Shown: positions 16,675 to 23,284 of the stretch, piece after piece
Numbering within the stretch: the first letter of the stretch is position 1
How the letters are laid out: each line of letters opens with the position of its first letter
Source of the DNA: Ilyobacter_A sp963675185
GTDB lineage: Bacteria > Fusobacteriota > Fusobacteriia > Fusobacteriales > Fusobacteriaceae
Length of the DNA stretch: 64,000 nucleotides
Reading direction: 5' to 3'
Assembly: GCA_963675185.2 (NCBI GenBank)
Contig: CAXXOH010000003.1
Coordinates: 806,001 to 870,000, forward strand
Translations under genes and position numbers: made by a program
The notes under the pieces: generated by a model
Databases searched by the model: none
What the model was told of the DNA's origin: nothing
The model's input: only the letters and a program-made list of their open reading frames with translations

Positions 16675-17503
16675 CTAATCCTAAAAGTAACATTTTTTCT
16701 TTAGCAGCTTTTTTCACTGCTTCCATAGGTTCTTTGAAGAACTTGATTCTGTCAAATTCTTTTGGGTTAGCCTCGATAGTTTCTCTCAATTTATACCCAA
16801 AAACCATTCTTAAAGCAGTTCCTATGTTGATTTTTGCGACTCTATATTTTACAAGTTTTTGCAGATCGTCGTCTGTTATACCTGTAGACCCATGTATTAC
16901 GATAGGAACATTTGTAAGTTCTTGGATTTTTTCCAATCTATCGTATTGAATCTTAGCTGCTTGAGTCTCCATTCTGTGAAGAGTTCCGATTGCCACAGCA
17001 AGGGCATCTACACCAGTTTCTTCGGCGAACTTTTTAGCTTCTTCAGGTTCAGTATAGATAGTTTTAGCTTGTATAGTAGGATCGCTGTATCCAACTGATC
17101 CTATTTCAGCCTCAACCGTTACACCGACAGCATGAGCCATCCTTACTATTTCTTTTGTGTTCTTTATATTTTCTTCTAACGGAAGCTGAGATCCGTCATA
17201 CATAACAGATGTGTATCCAGCTTTAATAGCTTTAACTGCTTCCTCGAAAGTTTTCCCATGATCTAAGTGTACACATACAGGTACTTTAGCATCTGCTGCT
17301 ATTCCTCTTAGTATGCCTCCCAATATATCAAACGGCATATGAGCAACAGCATCTCTATTCGTCATCAATATAACAGGACAATTCAATTCTTCTGCAGCTG
17401 CTACAATAGCTGCCGCATCTTCATAACCGAACACATTAAAGCCCGGTACTGCATACTCAGCTTTAGCTGCATCTTCAACAATTTTTTTCATGTTAACTAA
17501 CAT
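16667..17503 (-). CDS. iolJ: Class II aldolase, probably 6-phospho-5-dehydro-2-deoxy-D-gluconate aldolase
   Basis: A zinc-dependent class II fructose-bisphosphate-type aldolase. In this context it probably cleaves the phosphorylated inositol intermediate (DKGP) made by IolC into dihydroxyacetone phosphate and malonate semialdehyde. Zinc and catalytic residues are visible in CVHLDHGKTFEE (about residues 78-89), VEAEIGSVGYSD, GTLHRMETQ and VIHGSTGITDDDL. Length 278 residues. The start ATG has GGGAGGAAG upstream. It lies 38 bases after iolC. A fructose- or tagatose-bisphosphate aldolase role cannot be excluded from sequence; the pairing with iolC decides the call. Confidence 0.8.
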   Translation of the reverse strand: MLVNMKKIVEDAAKAEYAVPGFNVFGYEDAAAIVAAAEELNCPVILMTNRDAVAHMPFDILGGILRGIAADAKVPVCVHLDHGKTFEEAVKAIKAGYTSVMYDGSQLPLEENIKNTKEIVRMAHAVGVTVEAEIGSVGYSDPTIQAKTIYTEPEEAKKFAEETGVDALAVAIGTLHRMETQAAKIQYDRLEKIQELTNVPIVIHGSTGITDDDLQKLVKYRVAKINIGTALRMVFGYKLRETIEANPKEFDRIKFFKEPMEAVKKAAKEKMLLLGLGK

Positions 17504-17541
17504 AAAAGTCTTCCTCCCAATAATAGCTGCAACACGCTAAA

Positions 17542-18561
17542 CTATACTCTTGCTATTCTATCGCCGTATTCTTCTTTCTTTTGTCTTATGAATTCTTTTA
17601 GTTCTTCAACTGTAGGCATGTCATCAGAGCAGCTGTGGCTCGATACTAGCATTGCCGCTGAAGCACTTCCTAGCTCTAGAGCGTCGATGATATCTTCTCC
17701 TTCTAGCAATCCGAATAAGAATGCTGAACCGTAAGCGTCTCCACCACCGAAAGATTTAAGAAGTTTTACTGGGAATACTTTAATGTGGAAATCTTCTCCG
17801 TCATTAGTATATGCAGTAGATCCTTCCCCACCGTGTTTGATAACTACTAGTTGAGTTCCGAACCCAAACCATCTTTCTGCAACTTCTTTATCTGTTCTAT
17901 CTAATGTTCCAGTTAATTTTTCCATGAAGTCAAACTCTTCTCTAGACCCCATGATTATGTCTGATTTTTCTGCAACTAGAGTGTAGTACATTCCAGTTTC
18001 TACTTCATTATTCCAAGAGTAAGGTCTGTAATCGATATCGAATACTACAACTACTCCATTGTTTTTTGCGTACTCAACAGCTAAAAGAGTAGCTTCTCTA
18101 GAAGGACTTTTCGAAAGAGCTGTTCCAGAAATAACAATCATTTTAGCTTGTTTAATGTAGTCTTCTCTTACATCTTCTACGCTGATGTTAAGATCCGCTA
18201 CTCCGTCTCTGTACATAACGATGCTGCTCTCTGTAGGACTTTTGATTTCAGTAAAAGCAAGTCCAAGCTTAGCACCAGTTGTGTCTATAGCGATGTTAGA
18301 AGTATCGATGCCTTCTTTATTGAAGTAATTACATACGTATTTACCGAATTGGTCGTCAGATACTTTACCTATAAATCCAACTTTTTTCCCTAGTCTAGCC
18401 ATACCAACAGCGATGTTTGCAGGAGACCCTCCTACGTATCTTGTAAAAGTTTCAGTCTCTTCAAGAGGAACGTAGATTTCGTTTGTGTTCAAGTCTATCC
18501 CTATTCTACCCATAGGGATTACGTCTAATGGTTTTGTCTTATCGAATTTTAAATTATTCAT
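17542..18561 (-). CDS. iolC: 5-dehydro-2-deoxygluconokinase (PfkB family)
   Basis: Phosphorylates 5-dehydro-2-deoxy-D-gluconate with ATP in inositol catabolism. The N-terminal part, MGRIGIDLNTNEIYVPLEE followed by RYVGGSPANIAVGMARLG, is characteristic of IolC within the PfkB family. The C-terminal catalytic motif reads SFGGGDAYGSAF, with the base Asp retained (GGGD where many relatives have GAGD). 339 residues. First gene of the iolC-iolJ-iolG run; its promoter region carries a 14-bp perfect inverted repeat. iolB, iolD and iolE, needed between IolG and IolC, are not in the window. Confidence 0.88.
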   Translation of the reverse strand: MNNLKFDKTKPLDVIPMGRIGIDLNTNEIYVPLEETETFTRYVGGSPANIAVGMARLGKKVGFIGKVSDDQFGKYVCNYFNKEGIDTSNIAIDTTGAKLGLAFTEIKSPTESSIVMYRDGVADLNISVEDVREDYIKQAKMIVISGTALSKSPSREATLLAVEYAKNNGVVVVFDIDYRPYSWNNEVETGMYYTLVAEKSDIIMGSREEFDFMEKLTGTLDRTDKEVAERWFGFGTQLVVIKHGGEGSTAYTNDGEDFHIKVFPVKLLKSFGGGDAYGSAFLFGLLEGEDIIDALELGSASAAMLVSSHSCSDDMPTVEELKEFIRQKKEEYGDRIARV

Positions 18562-18621
18562 AACACTCTCCCTTTCTCTCAGAATTAATATCTATCTTTT
18601 TTAAATAAAATAAAAACTTTA

Positions 18622-18669
18622 ATTATATCGGTTTTAAGCATAAATTTGATAAATCTATGCTTAAAACCG
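18622..18669 (-). promoter_or_regulatory. iolC -10 element with a 14-bp perfect inverted repeat
   Basis: Arms CGGTTTTAAGCATA (18629-18642) and TATGCTTAAAACCG (18656-18669), 13 bases apart. The near arm ends one base upstream of the minus-strand TATAAT (18622-18627), and the expected -35 position is poor, so the repeat covers the promoter spacer and -35. This is a likely operator controlling the iol genes; the binding protein is unknown. Confidence 0.65.
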
Positions 18670-18741
18670 TTATATTCAACATTCATTAAAGCTTTCAACT
18701 TCTTCCCACTTAATTATCAAAACATTTGTACCGTATTAAGT

Positions 18742-18770
18742 ATCTATTGTATTATTTTATTACAATAGAT
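18742..18770. promoter_or_regulatory. Second inverted repeat upstream of iolC
   Basis: ATCTATTGTA (18742-18751) and TACAATAGAT (18761-18770), perfect ten-base arms, nine-base AT spacer. It is too AT-rich for a good terminator; possibly a distal operator. The rest of the 18562-18974 gap is AT-rich with nothing else recognised apart from the symporter terminator. Confidence 0.45.
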
Positions 18771-18885
18771 TTTACTCTATTTTTTTATTTTTGTCAACAC
18801 GCTATTGCTATGTTTTTTAGTTTTTTTAATCAAAGTTTGTTTTTAATCAGCAATTTTTGAACTTTATTCTTATTTTGTTTTTTAT

Positions 18886-18920
18886 TAAAAAATAAACGAG
18901 GCGGATAAACCATCCGCCTC
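18886..18920 (-). terminator. Terminator of the sodium/solute symporter gene
   Basis: Minus strand GAGGCGGAT-GGTTT-ATCCGCCTC followed by GTTTATTTTTT. Confidence 0.92.
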
Positions 18921-18974
18921 AAAACAGTTATACCAAATTCTATATATACATACTTAAATGAACCCTTACGGCTT

Positions 18975-20561
18975 TTACGATGCTAGACCAACCGGAGAGA
19001 ATACTAAGTATATTCCAGTCATAATTAGGAAAACTATAACTGCTGCCAATTTAGCATGTTTCCATGGTGTGATGTCTACAGCTCCATTGTGCACGTGGAT
19101 AAATTCCTCTTCCCTAGGTTTGAATCTTGAGATGAAAAGCATTCCCAAAACTTCTATAGGAAGTAGCAAACCTAAAATATGTAGGAAGTTTGTTTCTATG
19201 TTTGACAAATTGTATGCCGAATATAGCACCACGTGGAATAGCATAGCAAACTTAGCCGAGAATGCTGATGTCCTTTTAGTGAAGAAACCTACGATTATTA
19301 TCACTAGTAAAGGTACACTGTAGAACCCGTTCATTTGTTGCAAGAAGCCGAATAGTCCACCTTTAGCATACATGATAAAAGGCGCCACACACATCGATAC
19401 AACAGCTAGTAGAGTCCCAAGTTTTTTACCGAAAGACACCAATTCGTGGTCTGTCGCCTCAGGTTTGAATATTGGTCTGTATAGATTTAACGAAAACAGC
19501 GTTACTGTACTGTTTAGAGCTGAGTTAAATGAGCTCAGTATCGCTCCGAAAAGAACAGCTCCAAAGAATCCTACAAGTGGTCTAGGCAGTACGTCGTTTA
19601 TAAGTGTAGGGTAAGCCATATCCGCAGCAGGTAAGTTAGGGTATAAATTAAAAGCTATAACCCCAGGTATTACCAAGAAAAATGGACCTAGTAGTTTTAA
19701 GAACCCTGCATAAAGCACACCTTTTTGACCTTCTTCTAGGTTTTTAGCCGCAAAAGCTCTTTGAACTATTGATTGGTTTGTACACCAGTAGTAAAGGTTG
19801 TTGAAAAGCATACCTGTAAACATTACTGCAAAAGGTACCGATGAATCTGGCGCACCTATACCGTTTAGTTTTTCCGGATGTAGTGTTGTCATCATGTGGT
19901 AACCTTCAGCAACACTTCCACCGCCAAGCTTAGCTAGCGCCAAGAAAGGTATCATAAGTCCACCCACAAGTAGTCCGACACCGTTTATCGTATCCGATAC
20001 TGCAACCGCTTTCAACCCACCAAATATAGCGTAGATAGATCCTATGATCCCTACAGCCCACACAGTAATCCACAAAGCAGAGAATTCGCTTACTCCAAGC
20101 ATTTCAGGCACATGGAACAGTCCATTTAGAACTAGAGAACCAGAGTAAAGCACTGTTGGCAGATAAGTTAAAACGTAACTTAAGATAAACATTATAGTCA
20201 CTATCTGTCTAGTGGCTGTATCATATCTCTCCTCCAAGAAGTCAGGTATAGTTGTTATACCGCTTTTTAAGTATCTAGGCAGGAAAACCAATCCCATCAT
20301 GATAAGCGCTACAGCTGCACCAGCTTCCCAGGCCATTACAGCCATAGATTCGCTGTACCCTTGTCCGTTTAGACCTACCAGCTGTTCTGTAGAAAGGTTT
20401 GTAAGCATCAAAGAACCAGCTATAACAGGTCCAGTCAAACTTCTCCCACCTAAGAAATAACCGTCCTGAGTATCAAGGTCCTCATCTCTGGTCATACGCC
20501 AAGATACAACAGCTACAAGAGCTGTAAAAAATAAAAACGACACTACTGAAAATAAATCCAA
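18975..20561 (-). CDS. Sodium:solute symporter (SSS family), probable sugar or inositol uptake
   Basis: A 528-residue inner-membrane carrier that brings in a solute with Na+. About 13 to 14 hydrophobic segments are visible, beginning VVSFLFFTALVAVVSWRM and including LTNLSTEQLVGLNGQGYSES and AMAWEAGAAVALIMMGLVFL, typical of SGLT-like members, with ITTIPDFLEERYD and the long NSTVTLFSLNLY segment. Start TTG at 20561 has GGAGGAGGAG nine bases before it. It sits directly upstream of iolC, but a strong terminator and a separate promoter divide them. The substrate is inferred: myo-inositol or a hexose. Its promoter contains a palindrome shared with the orphan binding-protein gene at 56.6 kb. Confidence 0.88.
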   Translation of the reverse strand: MDLFSVVSFLFFTALVAVVSWRMTRDEDLDTQDGYFLGGRSLTGPVIAGSLMLTNLSTEQLVGLNGQGYSESMAVMAWEAGAAVALIMMGLVFLPRYLKSGITTIPDFLEERYDTATRQIVTIMFILSYVLTYLPTVLYSGSLVLNGLFHVPEMLGVSEFSALWITVWAVGIIGSIYAIFGGLKAVAVSDTINGVGLLVGGLMIPFLALAKLGGGSVAEGYHMMTTLHPEKLNGIGAPDSSVPFAVMFTGMLFNNLYYWCTNQSIVQRAFAAKNLEEGQKGVLYAGFLKLLGPFFLVIPGVIAFNLYPNLPAADMAYPTLINDVLPRPLVGFFGAVLFGAILSSFNSALNSTVTLFSLNLYRPIFKPEATDHELVSFGKKLGTLLAVVSMCVAPFIMYAKGGLFGFLQQMNGFYSVPLLVIIIVGFFTKRTSAFSAKFAMLFHVVLYSAYNLSNIETNFLHILGLLLPIEVLGMLFISRFKPREEEFIHVHNGAVDITPWKHAKLAAVIVFLIMTGIYLVFSPVGLAS

Positions 20562-20615
20562 GTTAACTCCTCCTCCTATAAATTCAAACTTTTCTCCGGC
20601 TTAACCGGGTAATTT

Positions 20616-20636
20616 AACAGAACTTCAAGTTCTGTT
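20616..20636 (-). promoter_or_regulatory. Hairpin in the symporter leader
   Basis: AACAGAACTT and AAGTTCTGTT separated by one base, a perfect ten-base inverted repeat inside the predicted 5' untranslated region; a smaller CCGG...CCGG stem follows at about 20597-20609. No T-run, so it is not a terminator. Confidence 0.45.
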
Positions 20637-20654
20637 TTCAACCAACTTGTCACT

Positions 20655-20683
20655 ATTTTATACTACAACTGGTTGTTTGTCAA
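20655..20683 (-). promoter_or_regulatory. Symporter promoter with a palindromic operator in the spacer
   Basis: Minus strand: TTGACA (20678-20683), 17-base spacer, TAAAAT (20655-20660). The near-palindrome TACAACTGGTTGTT (20664-20677, plus strand) lies entirely between -35 and -10. Thirteen of fourteen bases match the site at 56347-56360 upstream of the sugar-binding protein gene. Confidence 0.75.
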
Positions 20684-20775
20684 TAGTTTTACACTTTTTT
20701 TTGTCACTAAATGACCTTTTTCTACGCTTTCTTCGTCTGCAAGCTAATAAAAAAGCCATTTTTTGATAAAAAAAC

Positions 20776-20808
20776 AAAAAAAACCGGTTACAATATAACC
20801 GGTTTTTT
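20776..20808 (-). terminator. Terminator of the NhaD-like gene
   Basis: AAAACCGGTTA-CAATA-TAACCGGTTTT with long A/T runs on both sides; functional on the minus strand after the carrier gene. Confidence 0.88.
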
Positions 20809-20846
20809 CACTAGACAACTTATTAATATATGAATTTTTTGTTTTT

Positions 20847-22124
20847 TTAAAGATATCTTAAATATAGATATATGGTTGCAAGCAGTAAGGTCTGAAAGCT
20901 TATAAGTATTCCAAATTTTAAAAATTTAACAAAGCTTATCTTTAATCCAGCTTTTCCCGCAGCTCCTACGGCTACCACGTTGGTGGCAGATGCCAGTATG
21001 GTTGCATTTCCGCCCAGACAAGACCCCAAAGATAGCGCCCACCAAAATGCCTTTACATTTCCCAAATGTCTAAATGTAGGTTCCATAACATGTATTATCT
21101 TCGAAAATGTTGCCGCATTGGCTACATTCCCGATAACAGAGGTTAATATGGCCGAGGCCCACAGGACTACTATGGCCGCTAAATTAAAGTTGCCTTCCGT
21201 CAAATGAGATATCTTATCTCCTAATATATCTATGAAATGTATCTCCTCTACACCCTTTATAAGCATGAATAGGCCTATGAAGAAAAATAGGGTGTCCCAT
21301 TCCACATGTTTAAAAATTTCTTCCGGTTTCCTCTTAGCCATAATTATGAGGATTACCGCTCCACTCAAAGCTATTATTGCAAGACCTCTTTCTATCACAC
21401 TGTTTAGCACGAACCCTAGTATTATAACTGTGAATACCGCCAGTGCCTGTTTTAAAAGGGTCATATTTTTCAATGTTCTGCTAGGGTCTAAATCCATTAT
21501 TTTAGCCTTTAAATCCCTAGACACTTTAAGTTGTTTTCCATATATGATATATACAGTTATTATAAGTGATATTAAAGCTATTATTGAAAGCGGGGCTGTA
21601 TTAAACAAAAATTCATTGAAAGTAAGATCGCCTTCATTCCCTATGATAAGCTGAGTAGGGTCTCCGATAAGAGTAGCCGAACCGCCGATGTTGGCAGACA
21701 TGACTTCAGATATCAAAAAAGGAAATGAATCCAGCTGTAATTGATTGGCCAATAAGATAGATACAGGTGCCATGAGTAGTATGGTGGTTACGTTATCTAA
21801 AAATGCCGAACATACTGCCGTTATCAAAGATAAGAGCACTATAAGGGCGAAAGGTTCCCCTTTTACAAGTTGCGCCACCTTTATTGCAAACCATTGGAAA
21901 ATCCCGGTCTCCGATATAAGATGCACCACTATCATCATACCTATCAAAAGAAACAGTATTTCAAGCCTGGAAGCTACCGCCTCTAAAGCCTCCTCCTCGT
22001 TCAATATCCCCAACAGAGCCATGAGCAAACCTCCCAAAAGGGTGGCAAGAGCACTCGGTATTTTTTCTGTTATTATGAGGTAAAAAGTCGCTAAAAATAT
22101 CAAAATTCCTAATACAAACTGCAT
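20847..22124 (-). CDS. ArsB/NhaD-family cation carrier, probable Na+/H+ antiporter
   Basis: A 425-residue polytopic membrane protein of the ion transporter superfamily with about 11 hydrophobic segments (FVLGILIFLATFYLI, ALATLLGGLLMALLGIL and others). Conserved family segments are SAFLDNVTTILLMAPVSI, the DNVT motif thought to lie at the transport site, and SANIGGSATLIGDPTQLIIG. NhaD members exchange Na+ or Li+ for H+; arsenite and organic-acid carriers share the fold, so the ion is inferred from context. Start ATG has GAGGAGGG upstream. It follows an EIIA-CBS gene by 35 bases and precedes a terminator, forming a two-gene operon. Confidence 0.8.
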   Translation of the reverse strand: MQFVLGILIFLATFYLIITEKIPSALATLLGGLLMALLGILNEEEALEAVASRLEILFLLIGMMIVVHLISETGIFQWFAIKVAQLVKGEPFALIVLLSLITAVCSAFLDNVTTILLMAPVSILLANQLQLDSFPFLISEVMSANIGGSATLIGDPTQLIIGNEGDLTFNEFLFNTAPLSIIALISLIITVYIIYGKQLKVSRDLKAKIMDLDPSRTLKNMTLLKQALAVFTVIILGFVLNSVIERGLAIIALSGAVILIIMAKRKPEEIFKHVEWDTLFFFIGLFMLIKGVEEIHFIDILGDKISHLTEGNFNLAAIVVLWASAILTSVIGNVANAATFSKIIHVMEPTFRHLGNVKAFWWALSLGSCLGGNATILASATNVVAVGAAGKAGLKISFVKFLKFGILISFQTLLLATIYLYLRYL

Positions 22125-22159
22125 TATTCCCTCCTCAACATCTGAAAAACATTATGGTT

Positions 22160-23083
22160 TTAAATATGTAGAACTTTTTGAATTAAATAAGATCTAACAA
22201 TCATGCCGTAATACTTACCTTTTTCAACTACATATATCCTGGTATTACCCTTTGTCACCATCAAAAAACCTATTTCCATTATAGACGCTTTTCTGTCTAC
22301 AGAAATTGGGTTTCTCCTGTATAACTCCTCAACCGTCACAGTTTTTTCATTTTTAAAGTACTCCTCAAAGGGTTCCCCAACCGTCATAAAGCTTAGGTCA
22401 GAAAGAAGAGATGTGTATTTAGGCATTCCATACTCTATCAATTCTCTTTCTGTTATCTCCCCCAAAAAGTTTCCTCTTTCGTCTACAACAGGAAAACCAG
22501 TAACGTTTTCTATAGTCAACCTTTTAGCTACCTCTTCCAAGGTATCGGATGTCTTTACCGGAACTATATCTGCATTCATTATATCTTCCGCAGTTACTCT
22601 ATCCTGTATATCTATATCGGAAGACTTTATTATATGGTAAATATCCCAAGAGTTAGGAGCATTTCTTATTTCCTCAAGAAGATGTGGCTTTCTCAGGGCT
22701 ATTTTAGTTATTCCAGACATCAGCTTAAGCATTACCTTGTTTTTAAGGCTTGCGGCAACTATAAGTACAAATATGTCCACGTCGTCTTCATTGTTAAATG
22801 TGGCAACTTTACTTTTGACGGGTTTTTTCAAGGTAGCCATCGCCACCACCACATCGTCATAATCCTCCACCCTTGCATGCGGTATGGCTATCCCCATTCC
22901 TATGGCAGTAGGGATCTCTTCCTCCCTATCCATAACCGCTTTCTTTATATTATTTTTAGCCTTGGCGAATTTTTTGTCGTTTTCTGATATTCTATCTATC
23001 ATTTGTTTTATTACTTCTTCTTTTGTATCAGCAACAATATCTGTAAATAAAAATTTTGCGTCTAAATAACTTGATAGCTTCAT
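22160..23083 (-). CDS. EIIA(Fru/Ntr)-type phosphotransferase domain fused to a CBS pair
   Basis: A 307-residue cytoplasmic, probably regulatory protein. Residues 1-150 are a PTS EIIA domain of the fructose/nitrogen type with the phospho-acceptor H69 in GMGIAIPHARVEDYDD. Residues about 165-307 hold two CBS motifs (AEDIMNADIVPVKTSDTLEE and NPISVDRKASIMEIGFLM), which usually bind adenine nucleotides. No membrane EIIB/EIIC domain is present, so it is not a sugar transporter. It is the first gene of an operon with the NhaD-like carrier, which suggests that phosphorylation state and nucleotide levels tune cation transport; that link is an inference. Confidence 0.85.
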   Translation of the reverse strand: MKLSSYLDAKFLFTDIVADTKEEVIKQMIDRISENDKKFAKAKNNIKKAVMDREEEIPTAIGMGIAIPHARVEDYDDVVVAMATLKKPVKSKVATFNNEDDVDIFVLIVAASLKNKVMLKLMSGITKIALRKPHLLEEIRNAPNSWDIYHIIKSSDIDIQDRVTAEDIMNADIVPVKTSDTLEEVAKRLTIENVTGFPVVDERGNFLGEITERELIEYGMPKYTSLLSDLSFMTVGEPFEEYFKNEKTVTVEELYRRNPISVDRKASIMEIGFLMVTKGNTRIYVVEKGKYYGMIVRSYLIQKVLHI

Positions 23084-23114
23084 TTTGCCGCCCCCTTATT
23101 ATTGACTATGATTT

Positions 23115-23143
23115 ATTTTATTACTTTAAGCTTATTTTGTAAA
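23115..23143 (-). promoter_or_regulatory. Promoter of the EIIA-CBS/NhaD operon
   Basis: Minus strand TTTACA (23138-23143), 17-base spacer, TAAAAT (23115-23120), followed by AAGGGGGCGG before the ATG. Confidence 0.75.
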
Positions 23144-23253
23144 GAATAAAAAATGAACATTGTGTACGGGTTAATATTTACTCTTAATATACCCCATTAC
23201 TACAAAAGCATATAGGTAATTCCTCTTAAACTAAAAAATGAGTTTTGAAAAAA

Positions 23254-23284
23254 ATTTGGCAGTTTTATATAAAACTGCCAAAAA
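23254..23284 (-). terminator. Terminator of the FakA-FakB fusion gene
   Basis: TTTGGCAGTTTTA-TA-TAAAACTGCCAAA, a 13-base perfect stem, with T-run on the minus strand. Confidence 0.9.
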
